This document shows, in pieces, positions 10,430 through 19,107 of a DNA stretch of 64,000 nucleotides. Each line of letters starts with the position of its first letter. Within the stretch, counting starts at the first letter, position 1. Below the pieces are notes generated by a model. The model was given only the letters and a program-made list of their open reading frames with translations. It was not told where the DNA came from and ran no database searches. The position numbers and the translations under genes are program-made. The DNA comes from Mesorhizobium sp. B2-3-4 (GTDB lineage: Bacteria > Pseudomonadota > Alphaproteobacteria > Rhizobiales > Rhizobiaceae). The stretch lies in assembly GCF_006442315.1 (NCBI RefSeq), contig NZ_VFVY01000003.1, positions 186,001 to 250,000 of the forward strand. The letters are read 5' to 3'.

Positions 10430-11266
10430 ATGAAAACGAATCCTGGAACGACCATGACACCCGACCTGGGTACGCTCTTGCGTTACTGGCGCAATGTGCG
10501 TGGCAAAAGTCAGCTTGACCTGTCCCTAGACACCGGCATCTCGCAAAGGCAGATCAGCTTCATCGAAAGCGGACGCAGCGTTCCCGGCCGCGACACCTTG
10601 ATGGCTATCGCCGGGGCGCTCGACGTCCCTTTGCGCGAGCGCAACGCTTTGCTCCTGGCGGCGGGCTACGCGCCGATGTTTTCCGAAGGCGCCTGGGATT
10701 CCGTGGAAATGAGAAGCGTGACCGATGCCTTGACGCGGATTCTGCGGCAGCATGAACCCTATCCGGCGCTGGTCATGGACCGGTACTGGAACGTGCTGAT
10801 GACCAACCAGGCCGCGCCGCTCTTCTTCGGCTGTTTCCTGGACATGGCCGCTCGGCAAGCGCCGCGCAACATGCTCCACCTGATGTTCGATCCCGAAGGT
10901 ATGCGCCCGTTCGTCGCCAATTGGCCCGAGGTAGCACGCGGCCTGTTCGAGCGCGTCTATCGCGAATCCATCGGCCGCGTCGTCGATCAAAGGACCAGGG
11001 ATCTGTTGACGGCGTTGCTCGACTATCCGGATGTGGAGAGCGAGTGGAAGAATCCGGTGGCGATCGGCTTCATGCCGGTCATCCCGCTCGGCTTCGTCAA
11101 GGACGGTCGCCGCTTGAATTATTTTTCGATGATCACAACTGTAGGCACCCCCCAAACCGTCGCCGCCCAGGAACTACGCATCGAGTGCATGTTCCCGGCC
11201 GACGAGGCGACCGAAATCCATCATGCCGCGATGATGGACGCGGCCTCGCACCGGCCAAAGCCATAG
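10430..11266 (+). CDS. XRE-family regulator with MmyB-like ligand-binding domain
   Basis: A 278-residue regulator. Residues ~14-70 form a Cro/C1-type helix-turn-helix (SLDTGISQRQISFIESGRS). The remainder matches the PAS-like MmyB ligand-binding domain, with the typical 'YPALVMDRYWNVLMTNQAA' and 'NMLHLMFDPEGMRPFVANW' segments. Regulators of this architecture often control neighbouring oxidoreductases; the AhpD-like gene just upstream is the obvious candidate. An alternative start lies at 10454 (MTPDLGTLL). Confidence 0.92.
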   Translation: MKTNPGTTMTPDLGTLLRYWRNVRGKSQLDLSLDTGISQRQISFIESGRSVPGRDTLMAIAGALDVPLRERNALLLAAGYAPMFSEGAWDSVEMRSVTDALTRILRQHEPYPALVMDRYWNVLMTNQAAPLFFGCFLDMAARQAPRNMLHLMFDPEGMRPFVANWPEVARGLFERVYRESIGRVVDQRTRDLLTALLDYPDVESEWKNPVAIGFMPVIPLGFVKDGRRLNYFSMITTVGTPQTVAAQELRIECMFPADEATEIHHAAMMDAASHRPKP

Positions 11267-11291
11267 GCCTGCGCATCGCGGGGCGGATGGA

Positions 11292-11318
11292 ATGGGGCCC
11301 TGCTCTCGCGGGCCCCAT
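11292..11318. terminator. Hairpin between convergent genes
   Basis: ATGGGGCCC (11292-11300) pairs perfectly with GGGCCCCAT (11310-11318), giving a 9-bp GC-rich stem. It sits between the XRE gene and the convergent flavin oxidoreductase. Neither side has a proper T-run, so it is at best a weak shared terminator. Confidence 0.5.
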
Positions 11319-11323
11319 CGAGT

Positions 11324-12394
11324 TCACGCGACAGGCGCCGCCACGGCGGGTGCGGGTTTCGCCGTTTCCTTGCGCACGATCGGCGCCACCTTGGTGCCGT
11401 AAAGCTCGATCGCCTTCATGATCTTGGCGTGCGGCATGGTGCCGATCGCCATCTGCAGCAGGAAGCGGTCGTTGTTGAAAATCCTGTGCTGGGCGACGAT
11501 CTTTTCCGCGACCTGCTCCGGATTGCCGACGAACAGGGCGCCGCTGGGACCACGCGACTGGTCGAAATGCGCCCGCGATGTCGGACCCCAGCCGCGCTCA
11601 CGGCCGATACGGTTCATCACCTCGGCCTGCGGTCCGTAGAAATCGTCCGCCGCCTGCTCGGTCGTGTCGGCGATGAAGCCGTGTACGTTGATGCTGGTGG
11701 CCAATCCCGCCGGATCGCTGCCGGCCCGCTTGGCGGCCTCGTGGTAGAGGTCGAACAGCGGCGCGAAGCGCGCCGGTTCGCCGCCGATGATGGCGAGCGC
11801 CAGCGGCAGGCCGAGCGCGCCGGCGCGGGCGGCCGACTGCGGCGTTCCGCCAATGGCGATCCAGACCGGCAGCCGGGCCTGGAAGGGCCGGGGATAGACG
11901 CCGCGATCGTTGATCGGGGCGCGCAGATTGCCCGACCAGGTGACCTTCACCTGGTCGCGGATGGCAAGCAAAAGGTCGAGCTTTTCGGCGAACAGCTCGT
12001 CATAGTCTTCCAGATTATAGCCGAACAGCGGGAAGGATTCGATGAACGAACCGCGCCCCGCCATGATCTCGGCCCGGCCGCCCGACAACAGGTCGAGCGT
12101 GGAAAACTGCTGGAAGACGCGAACCGGATCGTCGGAGGACAGGACGGTGACCGCGCTGGTCAGCCTGATGCGTTTCGAGCGTTCCGCCGCCGCGGCCAGC
12201 GCCACGACGGGCGCCGAGGCGGCATAGTCGGGCCGGTGATGTTCGCCGAGGCCAAACACGTCGAGGCCGACCTGGTCGGCCAGTTCGACTTCCTCGATCA
12301 GGTTGCGCAACCGCTCGTGCGGGCCGATGGCGCCGGGACCCGGCGCAGGGCTTACATCGGCAAAAGTGTAGAGGCCGAGTTCCATTGATGTCAT
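11324..12394 (-). CDS. LLM class flavin-dependent oxidoreductase (second, distinct subgroup)
   Basis: A 356-residue luciferase-like monooxygenase. N-terminal '[13 protein letters not shown]', '[15 protein letters not shown]' and '[19 protein letters not shown]' place it in the Atu2307/SP_0267-like LLM subgroup, different from the one encoded at 6373. It is expected to be cytoplasmic and to use reduced flavin; the substrate is unknown. The C-terminal tail is an Ala/Pro/Lys-rich extension ([15 protein letters not shown]). It is a single gene. The start at 12394 has an alternative ATG three codons later. Confidence 0.9.
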   Translation of the reverse strand: MTSMELGLYTFADVSPAPGPGAIGPHERLRNLIEEVELADQVGLDVFGLGEHHRPDYAASAPVVALAAAAERSKRIRLTSAVTVLSSDDPVRVFQQFSTLDLLSGGRAEIMAGRGSFIESFPLFGYNLEDYDELFAEKLDLLLAIRDQVKVTWSGNLRAPINDRGVYPRPFQARLPVWIAIGGTPQSAARAGALGLPLALAIIGGEPARFAPLFDLYHEAAKRAGSDPAGLATSINVHGFIADTTEQAADDFYGPQAEVMNRIGRERGWGPTSRAHFDQSRGPSGALFVGNPEQVAEKIVAQHRIFNNDRFLLQMAIGTMPHAKIMKAIELYGTKVAPIVRKETAKPAPAVAAPVA

Positions 12395-12604
12395 CCCGGT
12401 GTGTTGATTGTTGCGCTAGAGGTAGCGACGCGCCCGCCACGCCGCCAGAGGGCGGCTGGTGAACAGTGCATGTCGATTTCGGCGGCAAATGCGTCTCCCG
12501 GGTGCAACATCCCGGAATTTCATGGCTGGCATACCGTTTTGGCGCTTGAACTCCCGGTTTTCGCGCGTATGTAAGCGTCGCGAATAGACTTCAAGGAAGT
12601 GGAC

Positions 12605-13033
12605 TTGGCTATCTACAGGGAAAAAGACATATTCGAACGGCGCAATGCCGCGAACGAGGCAAAGAAGGCGCTTCTGGAGCGCTTCAAGTCAAAGCCGGCA
12701 GCAGACGATCCCGCGGTGCTGGCGCGACAGGCCGAACGCAAGGCGATCCTTGCGGCCCGTGAAATCCGCGAGGCCGAAAAGGCCCGGCTGAAGCAGGAAA
12801 AGTTGGCACGCGAGGCGGCCGAGAAGGCCGAGCGCGAGGCCGCCGCCGAAGCGGCGCGCATCGCCGCCGAAGAGGCCGCCGCGGCGGAAGCGAAGATCCG
12901 GGAAGCAGAAGAGAACGACCGCATCTCCCGCTTGCTGGCCGACGAAGCCGAACGCAAGGCCAAGCGTGACGCACGCTATGCTGCGCGCAAGGCTCGCAAC
13001 GGCAGGGCCCCGCCCGGTTTTACCGGCCGCTGA
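12605..13033 (+). CDS. Ala/Glu/Lys/Arg-rich coiled-coil protein (DUF6481-like)
   Basis: About 142 residues, almost entirely charged helix with long runs of Ala, Glu, Arg and Lys, predicted to be one extended coiled coil. The N-terminal block (FERRNAANEAKKALLERFKSKP) and the C-terminal ARYAARKARN resemble the small DUF6481 family of alphaproteobacteria, whose function is unknown. The start is uncertain. GTG at 12599 lies only 1-2 bases after AAGGAAG, whereas TTG at 12605 has a proper 7-base spacing and is preferred. There is no signal peptide or membrane segment. Confidence 0.65.
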   Translation: MAIYREKDIFERRNAANEAKKALLERFKSKPAADDPAVLARQAERKAILAAREIREAEKARLKQEKLAREAAEKAEREAAAEAARIAAEEAAAAEAKIREAEENDRISRLLADEAERKAKRDARYAARKARNGRAPPGFTGR

Positions 13034-13167
13034 GCGCTTCGCTCGTTTCAAGATGATGAACCAGGGCTGCCTTGTTGTGGCCCTGCTTGCGTTTGTGCGC
13101 ATGAACCGGACCGCCGGACATGCTTGCCGGGCGGGTCCGTTAGCCTGTTCGCGTCGGGTCGCCCCGA

Positions 13168-13282
13168 GAGCAATTGCAGGAAAAGTGAAACGGTTTTCCT
13201 GGGAGAAGCGCGTAGCGCTTCCCCTTGGGAATTGCGTCAAAACAAAGAGTTAGGCAGTTCGCCGTTTCCGTGAAACGGTGAA
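13168..13282 (+). repeat. Rhizobial intergenic repeat, family A, copy 1 (with an inserted hairpin)
   Basis: This begins GAGCAATTGCAGGAAAAGTG and ends CCGTTTCCGTGAAACGGTGAA. It matches, in opposite orientation, the element at 18986-19085. Shared blocks are the AAACGG-TTTTC segment, GGAATTGCGT, CAAAGAGTTA and CCGTTTCC-TGAAACGG. Copy 1 carries an extra hairpin (13201-13224, stem AAGCGC/GCGCTT) between the first two blocks. Repeats of this appearance are scattered in many Mesorhizobium-type genomes. It ends right at the stop of the SMR gene. Confidence 0.7.
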
Positions 13283-13597
13283 CTAGGCCGCGAACTTCAG
13301 CCCCATGATGCCGCAGACGATGAGGGCGATGCAGGCAAGCCTGATCGCCGTGGCCGGCTCGCCCAACAGCCAGATACCGAGCAGCGCGGTGCCGACTGTG
13401 CCGATACCCGTCCACACCGCATAGGCGGTGCCGACGGGCAGCGTCTTCAGCGCCAGGCCGAGCAAGGTGAGGCTGACGATCATCGAAGCGACCGTAAGCA
13501 CGGTCGGAACCAGCCTGCTGAAGCCATCGGTGTATTTGAGACCGATTGCCCAGCCTATTTCGAACAGGCCGGCAAAAAACAGAAGAATCCAGGACAT
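13283..13597 (-). CDS. sugE: SMR-family exporter, Gdx/SugE type (guanidinium exporter)
   Basis: A 104-residue, four-helix small multidrug resistance protein. The essential Glu13 lies in '[17 protein letters not shown]', the segment that separates the Gdx/SugE guanidinium exporters from the EmrE-like drug pumps. Start ATG 13597 gives the exact family length and has GGAG 8 bases upstream. A two-hairpin guanidine-II-like leader precedes it. This strongly supports export of guanidinium in exchange for protons across the inner membrane as its job. The product works as an antiparallel dimer in characterised members. Confidence 0.93.
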   Translation of the reverse strand: MSWILLFFAGLFEIGWAIGLKYTDGFSRLVPTVLTVASMIVSLTLLGLALKTLPVGTAYAVWTGIGTVGTALLGIWLLGEPATAIRLACIALIVCGIMGLKFAA

Positions 13598-13651
13598 CGG
13601 AGCGCTCCATCGAAACATCCAGGCCCGCGGCCTCGGATGCTCGTTCGACAA

Positions 13652-13700
13652 GGGCGGGTCGTCCCGACCGATTTTTCGGAAAGTGCGAGGTCGTCCCCGC
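13652..13700 (-). promoter_or_regulatory. Guanidine-II (mini-ykkC) riboswitch upstream of sugE
   Basis: On the minus strand there are two short hairpins, each closed by an ACGA tetraloop. P1 is GCGGGG-ACGA-CCTCGC (13700 to 13685, one G-U pair). P2 has a CGGG-ACGA-CCCG core (13669 to 13652). A 15-base linker separates them, and the sugE start is 54 bases further on. Paired ACGR-loop hairpins before a SugE gene are the defining picture of the guanidine-II class, which turns on translation when guanidine bridges the two loops. The distance to the start codon is somewhat long for simple ribosome-site masking. I did not run a covariance search. Confidence 0.82.
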
Positions 13701-13797
13701 GCCATCGATATAGGGCTCTCCGAACGCCCGATCAACACATGCCGGCGGCATTGCCCAATACCGCCGGTGAAATCCCGCCGCGCCGGATTGGCGAGAC

Positions 13798-13923
13798 TTA
13801 CTTTTCCTTGATCCGCATTGCCTTGACCGGCGGCGCCTTGAGGGCCGGAGCGGCGGCGGGCTTCTTGGCATCCTTCTTCGGCTTGCGGGCTTCCTTGCCT
13901 GCCTTCATCGCACCTTTAGCCAT
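13798..13923 (-). CDS. Lysine-rich 41-residue mini-protein
   Basis: This encodes [20 protein letters not shown]..., a strongly basic 41-residue protein rich in Lys, Ala and Pro and ending [10 protein letters not shown] very good ribosome site (GGAGGAA, 8 bases before the ATG) and in-frame coding bias support translation. There is no membrane segment. Its composition suggests nucleic-acid or ribosome binding, as with other tiny basic rhizobial proteins, but no family was recognised. It is transcribed on its own, 200 bases upstream of the sugE leader on the same strand. Confidence 0.65.
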   Translation of the reverse strand: MAKGAMKAGKEARKPKKDAKKPAAAPALKAPPVKAMRIKEK

Positions 13924-14150
13924 GATTCGTTCCTCCAGTTGCGGGACGCGAAGTGAAACAAGAGAAGCGTTTCTAGGCAAGGGGCTGTTTGGGTCCCGCC
14001 ACCCTTGCCCGGCGCGTATCAACCGCTTTCCGGCCGTCCGGCCCCACCGTGGCCAGAACGGATCGGCGGGCGATGCGTTGAGGATGGATGTGGAGCTTGC
14101 GCGCGAGGGCGGCTAAGCTCTCCCGCAACATCGGCGACGACGAGGAAGCG

Positions 14151-15104
14151 ATGGCAGGGCACGGCGGCTCCAGGACGGTCATCTATGCGGCGCTAGCCGG
14201 CAATCTCGCGATCGCGCTGACCAAGTTCGCCGCCGCTTTCTTCACCGGCAGTTCAGCAATGCTGTCGGAGGGCGTGCACTCGCTGGTCGACACCGGCAAT
14301 GGCGGCCTGCTGCTTTACGGCATGCACCGCGCCGCGCGTCCGGCGGACCGCACGCATCCCCTCGGCCATGGCCGGGAACTCTATTTCTGGAGCTTCATCG
14401 TCGCCCTTCTCGTCTTCGCGCTGGGCGCGGGGGTGTCATTCTACGAGGGCATAGTCCACATCATGGCGCCCGAACCGGTCGCCAACGTCAAGGTCAACTA
14501 CATCGTGCTCGGACTGTCCTTCCTGTTCGAGGGCAGCTCCTGGCTGGTGGCGCTGAAGGAATTTCGCCGGGAGAAGGGTGGGCAGGGCTGGCTGCAGGCG
14601 GTGCAATCGAGCAAGGATCCGAGCGTCTATACCGTCTTGTTCGAGGACAGTGCCGCGCTGCTCGGCCTGATCGTCGCCTTCGCCGGCATATTGGCGGCGG
14701 AGATTTTCGAGATGCCCGAGCTCGACGGCGCCGCCTCGATCGGCATCGCGCTCATACTGGGCGCCACGGCTATTTTCCTGGCGCGCGAAAGCAAGGGCCT
14801 GCTCATCGGTGAGCCGGCCTCCCCCGAGGTCCAGCAAAAGGTGCTCGCGATCGCCCAGCAGGATCCGGCGGTGCAGCGGGCGAACGGCGTGCTGACGGTC
14901 CATTTGGGGCCACGCGAGATCGTCGCCGGCCTGAGCATCGAATTCGAGGACCATCTGGCGGCGCCGGAGATCGAGGCCTGTGTCGAGCGCATCGAGGCGC
15001 GGCTGAAGAAGGAAATGCCCGAGATCACCCGGCTATTCGTCAAGCCGCAGACGTCAGGCACCTGGGAACAGCGGCGCAAGCTGATCGAATCGGCGTCCGG
15101 ATAA
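14151..15104 (+). CDS. Cation diffusion facilitator (CDF) family transporter, ZnT9-like subgroup
   Basis: A 317-residue inner-membrane metal/proton antiporter. It has the CDF layout: TM segments at ~12-30, ~82-105, ~116-135 and ~165-215, then a cytoplasmic C-terminal domain. Motifs are 'SSAMLSEGVHSLVDTGN' and 'HPLGHGRELYFW' in the first half and 'TVLFEDSAALLGL' in the second. Having E-D-S-A in place of the usual H-x-x-x-D in that helix is typical of the subgroup related to SLC30A9. The metal is probably Zn2+ or another divalent ion. ATG 14151 was chosen for its GAGGAAG site. The frame continues upstream to an earlier Met at 14088. Confidence 0.9.
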   Translation: MAGHGGSRTVIYAALAGNLAIALTKFAAAFFTGSSAMLSEGVHSLVDTGNGGLLLYGMHRAARPADRTHPLGHGRELYFWSFIVALLVFALGAGVSFYEGIVHIMAPEPVANVKVNYIVLGLSFLFEGSSWLVALKEFRREKGGQGWLQAVQSSKDPSVYTVLFEDSAALLGLIVAFAGILAAEIFEMPELDGAASIGIALILGATAIFLARESKGLLIGEPASPEVQQKVLAIAQQDPAVQRANGVLTVHLGPREIVAGLSIEFEDHLAAPEIEACVERIEARLKKEMPEITRLFVKPQTSGTWEQRRKLIESASG

Positions 15105-15214
15105 TTGAACATGGTCCGGAAATCGCCCCGCTATAGCGATCATGCCCTGGCCTAGTGCCGCGCCGTTGCCTCGCGGTCCCGCGCGGCTAAGATCAGCCGA
15201 GCGATGTTGGAGGA

Positions 15215-15625
15215 ATGACGATGAAGATCGACGGCGGCTGTCATTGTGGTGCCATCACCTATGAGGCGGAGGTCGACCCGGAAAAGACCTCGATCTGCCA
15301 CTGCACCGATTGCCAGCAACTGACCGGCACGGCGTTTCGCGTCACCGTCCCGGCGTCGCAGGATCACTACCGGATCACTAGGGGCTCTCCGAAAATCTAT
15401 ATCAAGACGGTGGCGAGTGGCGCCAAGCGTACCCAGGCCTTCTGCGCCGACTGCGGCTCGCATCTTTATGCGACATCGGTCGGCGACGGCCCGAAGGTCT
15501 ATGGGATCAGGGTTGGATCCGCGCGGCAACGTCAGGATCTGGTTCCGAGACAGCAAAAGTGGCACCGTTCCGCGCTGCACTGGCTCCCGGAATTCGAGGG
15601 CATGACAACGGTGGAGGAACAGTAG
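15215..15625 (+). CDS. GFA family protein (glutathione-dependent formaldehyde-activating-like fold)
   Basis: A 136-residue zinc-binding protein of the GFA/CENP-V-like fold. The metal Cys clusters are intact: GGCHCGAI at 8-15, ICHCTDCQQL at 27-36 and FCADCGSHL at 76-84. These proteins bind two Zn2+ and are often annotated as glutathione-binding, but for most of them no activity has been shown. It starts at ATG 15215, after GGAGGAATG. It is a single gene between the CDF gene and the convergent rmuC. Confidence 0.9.
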   Translation: MTMKIDGGCHCGAITYEAEVDPEKTSICHCTDCQQLTGTAFRVTVPASQDHYRITRGSPKIYIKTVASGAKRTQAFCADCGSHLYATSVGDGPKVYGIRVGSARQRQDLVPRQQKWHRSALHWLPEFEGMTTVEEQ

Positions 15626-15637
15626 CTCCGGCTACTT

Positions 15638-16891
15638 TCAGTCGTCGCCTTCCACGACCCTCAGCCTCAACTGCCCCGTTTTGGAATCGGCCACGCGCGT
15701 GCCGGCCTCTACCTTGGGGGCGGCGCCGCGCGGCGCGTCGGGCTCGACTTCCCCGAACTCCAGCGCCTCGATCTTCTGGCCGCGCTTGGTCACTTTCGAG
15801 GTCGAGACGAGGATGTCCTCGATGTCCTTGGCCGACTGGCCGAAATGGCCCTGCAATTTGCGCACCCGCTCGTCGACGCGCTGGACGTCTTCCATCAGCC
15901 TGATGACCTCGCCCTGGATCAGATGCGCCTGTTCGCGCATGCGGGCATCCTTGAGGATCGCCTGGATGACCTGGATCGACAGCATCAAGAGAGACGGTGA
16001 GACGATGACGACGCGGGCGCGGTGCGCCTTCTGAACGACGGCTTCGAAATTCTCGTGGATCTCGGCGAACACCGATTCCGACGGCACGAACATGAAGGCG
16101 GTGTCCTGCGTTTCGCCCTGGAGCAGGTATTTTTCCGAAATATCGCGGACATGGATCTCGATGTCGCGTCGGAAGGCCTGGGCCGCGACCTTCTGCAGAT
16201 CGGCGCCGTCGGCGGCGCGGATGGCGTTCCAGGCTTCCAGCGGAAATTTGGCATCGATGGCCAGCGACGGCGCGCCGTTCGGCATCTTCACCAGGCAGTC
16301 CGGCCGGCTGCCGTTCGACAGCGTCGCCTGGAATTCGTAGGCGCCATGCGGCAGGCCGTCGGCGACGATCGCCTCCATGCGCGATTGGCCGAAGGCGCCG
16401 CGCGTCTGCTTGTTGGAGAGGATTGCCTGCAACTGCACGACCTGGCCGGCGAGCGACTGGATGTTGCCTTGTGCGGTGTCGATGACCGCCAGCCGCTCCT
16501 GCAGTCTCGCCAGGCTCTCATGGGTGGATTTGGTCTGCTCGGTCATGGTCTGACCGATACGGCCGGTCATGGCGTCGAGCCGCTGGCCGATCGACTGCGT
16601 CAGTTCGGCCTGGCGCGCGCCGAATACTTCGGCGATTGCGCCCATGCGGCCCTGCATCTCGGCCTGGCTCTGCAATATGCCGGCCATCCGCGCCTCGGCG
16701 TCGCGGGCGTGGTCGGCGGCTTCCGCGGCGGCGACCGCGCGCGCCTTGGCCGCGCGCCACAGTGCGATAACCAGCGCCACGAACAGGCCGAGAAACAAAA
16801 GGGCGCCGAAGGCCAAGGCGTGGCCGAGCGTGATCGTGGTGGCGCCAAGCCGGGCGACAGGCTCCGAAAGGATGGTGCTCAGATCATTCAT
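15638..16891 (-). CDS. rmuC: DNA recombination protein RmuC
   Basis: A 417-residue RmuC-family protein. One N-terminal membrane helix (~26-44) is followed by a long coiled coil (to ~160). Then comes the RmuC nuclease-like core with 'ETQDTAFMFVPSESVFAEIHE' and 'VVIVSPSLLMLSIQVIQAIL'. RmuC limits inversion between short inverted repeats. No clear ribosome site precedes ATG 16891 or the alternative GTG at 16924. Immediately divergent is the def-fmt operon, a neighbourhood common in rhizobia. Confidence 0.95.
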   Translation of the reverse strand: MNDLSTILSEPVARLGATTITLGHALAFGALLFLGLFVALVIALWRAAKARAVAAAEAADHARDAEARMAGILQSQAEMQGRMGAIAEVFGARQAELTQSIGQRLDAMTGRIGQTMTEQTKSTHESLARLQERLAVIDTAQGNIQSLAGQVVQLQAILSNKQTRGAFGQSRMEAIVADGLPHGAYEFQATLSNGSRPDCLVKMPNGAPSLAIDAKFPLEAWNAIRAADGADLQKVAAQAFRRDIEIHVRDISEKYLLQGETQDTAFMFVPSESVFAEIHENFEAVVQKAHRARVVIVSPSLLMLSIQVIQAILKDARMREQAHLIQGEVIRLMEDVQRVDERVRKLQGHFGQSAKDIEDILVSTSKVTKRGQKIEALEFGEVEPDAPRGAAPKVEAGTRVADSKTGQLRLRVVEGDD

Positions 16892-16994
16892 GTGGACAGC
16901 ATAGCCGATTCGGCTTGCTAGCACAGATCAAAACGTGAACGAGACGCACGTCCAACGGTTGACGCCTTTCTTTTGAGGTCTTAGTTGGAACGCC

Positions 16995-17525
16995 ATGCCG
17001 ATCAAGCCGCTCATCATTCTTCCCGACCCCATCCTGCGCCAGGTTTCCAAGCCGGTGGAGCGTGTCGACGCGCCCTTGCGCAAACTGGCCGACGACATGC
17101 TGGCGACGATGTATGACGCGCCCGGCATCGGGCTGGCGGCAATCCAGATCGGCGAGCCGTTGCGCATGCTGGTGATCGACCTCGCCAAGGAGGACGAAAC
17201 GCCGGCGCCGCATGTCTTCATCAATCCCGAGATTCTCGACAGCGCCGACGCGCGTTCCGTCTACGAGGAAGGCTGTCTGTCGATTCCGGATTACTATGCC
17301 GAGGTCGAGCGCCCGGCTTCCGTGCGGGTCAAATATCTCGACCGCGACGGCGCGCTGCAGGAGATGGAGGCCGAGGGCCTGATGGCGACCTGTCTGCAGC
17401 ACGAGATCGACCATCTTAACGGCGTGCTGTTCATCGACCACATCTCCAAGCTGAAGCGCGACATGGTGGTGAAGAAGTTCAAGAAGATCGCCAGGGACAA
17501 GGCGCCGGGCAAGCTGGCAGGATAG
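16995..17525 (+). CDS. def: Peptide deformylase
   Basis: A 176-residue metalloenzyme that removes the formyl group from nascent proteins. All three motifs are present: GIGLAAIQ (44-51), EGCLS (92-96) with metal ligand Cys94, and QHEIDH (135-140) with His136, Glu137 and His140. The C-terminal helix ([18 protein letters not shown]) is of type 1B. It is followed 4 bases later by fmt, the enzyme that adds the formyl group, so the formylation cycle is encoded as one unit. Confidence 0.98.
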   Translation: MPIKPLIILPDPILRQVSKPVERVDAPLRKLADDMLATMYDAPGIGLAAIQIGEPLRMLVIDLAKEDETPAPHVFINPEILDSADARSVYEEGCLSIPDYYAEVERPASVRVKYLDRDGALQEMEAEGLMATCLQHEIDHLNGVLFIDHISKLKRDMVVKKFKKIARDKAPGKLAG

Positions 17526-17529
17526 GGCA

Positions 17530-18483
17530 ATGCCCCTGCGCGTCATCTTCATGGGCACGCCGGAGTTTTCGGTGGCGACGCTGCGCGCGATTGCCGAGGC
17601 CGGGCATGAGATCGCGGCCGTCTATACGCAACCGCCGCGCGCGGCCGGCCGGCGCGGGCTGGAATTGACGCCGTCGCCGGTTCAGCGCGAGGCGGAGCGG
17701 CTTGGCATCGAAGCGCGCACGCCGACATCGTTGAAGGGCGAGGCCGAGCAGGCTGCTTTTGCCGCCCTTGGCGCCGATGTCGCCGTGGTCGTCGCCTATG
17801 GTCTGCTGCTGCCCAAGGCGGTTCTGGACGCGCCCCGGCTTGGCTGCGTCAACGGTCATGCCTCGCTTTTGCCGCGCTGGCGCGGCGCCGCGCCCATCCA
17901 GCGCGCCATCATGTCCGGCGATACCGAGACCGGCATGATGGTGATGCGCATGGAGGAGGGCCTCGACACCGGCCCGGTGGGACTGGTTGAAAAATGCGCC
18001 ATCGACCCCGATATGACAGCCGGCGATCTTCATGATCGGTTGATGAGCGTTGGCGCTGGCCTGATGGTCAAAGCGCTGACGGGGCTGGAAGACAACACCC
18101 TGACATTTTCCACGCAGGCCATGGAAGGGGTGACTTACGCCAGGAAAATCGATAAATCCGAGGCGCGCCTGGATTGGACACGGCCTTCTGTCGAGGTCCA
18201 CAACCGCATTCGTGGCCTGTCGCCCTTTCCCGGCGCCTGGTCCGAGATAGAAATTGGCGGCCGCATGGAACGGCTGAAACTGCTTCGCTCGACGCTTCCG
18301 GATGGCCTGTCGCCTTCGGGAGACCAGGGCGAGTCGGGAGGAATTCTCGATGACCGGCTGACGGTCGCCTGCGGAAGCGGCGCGATCAGGCTGGTCGAAG
18401 TTCAACGTGCGGGCGGGAAGCCCGCTGCCGCGCAGGAGTTTCTGCGCGGAGCCAAGATCGAAAAAGGACTGAAATTCTCATGA
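17530..18483 (+). CDS. fmt: Methionyl-tRNA formyltransferase
   Basis: A 317-residue enzyme that formylates initiator Met-tRNA with 10-formyl-THF. The N-terminal catalytic domain begins [15 protein letters not shown] and carries the active-site block '[20 protein letters not shown]' (Asn, His) and '[19 protein letters not shown]' with the catalytic Asp. The C-terminal domain (from ~205) binds tRNA. Its stop overlaps the start of a GNAT gene (ATGA at 18480-18483). Confidence 0.98.
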   Translation: MPLRVIFMGTPEFSVATLRAIAEAGHEIAAVYTQPPRAAGRRGLELTPSPVQREAERLGIEARTPTSLKGEAEQAAFAALGADVAVVVAYGLLLPKAVLDAPRLGCVNGHASLLPRWRGAAPIQRAIMSGDTETGMMVMRMEEGLDTGPVGLVEKCAIDPDMTAGDLHDRLMSVGAGLMVKALTGLEDNTLTFSTQAMEGVTYARKIDKSEARLDWTRPSVEVHNRIRGLSPFPGAWSEIEIGGRMERLKLLRSTLPDGLSPSGDQGESGGILDDRLTVACGSGAIRLVEVQRAGGKPAAAQEFLRGAKIEKGLKFS

Positions 18484-18986
18484 GCATGATGTCGATACGC
18501 GCGGCGACGCCGCGGGACCGCGAGGCCATCCGCCTCGTCGAGGAACACGCTTTCGGCCAGCAGGCGGAAGCAGGCCTGGTCGATGCGTTAGTAACCGGTG
18601 GCGACGCCGTCGTAGAACTGGTGGCGGAAGAGGACGGCCAGCTGGTAGGCCACATCCTGTTTTCGCGGCTGTTCGTCCAGAGCGGCGGCAAGAGCTTTGC
18701 CGCCGTGGCGCTGGCGCCATTGGCGGTCGAGCCTTCCTTCCATGGCAGCGGCATCGGCGGCGCGTTGATCCGCGAAGGCCATATCCGGCTCAAGGAAGCC
18801 GGCGAGACGCTGGCCGTGGTGCTGGGCGATCCGGCCTACTACGGCCGTTTCGGCTACAGCCATGCCCGCGCCGAGAAGTTCGAGAGCCAATACCAGGGCG
18901 AAGCGCTGCAGGCGCTGGCCTGGGGTGATGCTCCCGAAGCCGGCAGGCTGGTCTATGCCTCCGCCTTTACCGCTCTGGCCGCGTAG
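18480..18986 (+). CDS. GNAT family N-acetyltransferase (YhbS-like)
   Basis: A 168-residue acetyl-CoA-dependent N-acetyltransferase. The acetyl-CoA loop reads '[17 protein letters not shown]', and '[17 protein letters not shown]' is the hallmark of the YhbS/UPF0124-type subgroup. The acceptor is unknown. It is translationally coupled to fmt through a 4-base overlap, and a family A repeat follows its stop directly. Confidence 0.9.
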   Translation: MSMMSIRAATPRDREAIRLVEEHAFGQQAEAGLVDALVTGGDAVVELVAEEDGQLVGHILFSRLFVQSGGKSFAAVALAPLAVEPSFHGSGIGGALIREGHIRLKEAGETLAVVLGDPAYYGRFGYSHARAEKFESQYQGEALQALAWGDAPEAGRLVYASAFTALAA

Positions 18987-19085
18987 AGCAGTCTACCGTT
19001 TCATGGAAACGGTGACCTGCTCTATCTCTTTGGTTCAACGCAATTCCGAACGAAAACCCGTTTCACGTTTTTCCTGGAATTGCTC
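18986..19085 (-). repeat. Rhizobial intergenic repeat, family A, copy 2
   Basis: The reverse complement begins GAGCAATTCCAGGAAAAACG and runs through GGAATTGCGTTGAACCAAAG to an imperfect CCGTTTCC-ATGAAACGG hairpin. It corresponds to copy 1 at 13168-13282, in inverted orientation and without the extra inner hairpin. It fills the whole gap between the GNAT gene and truA. Confidence 0.7.
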
Positions 19086-19107
19086 GAGGCGAGAGCTATA
19101 GCCGCAA

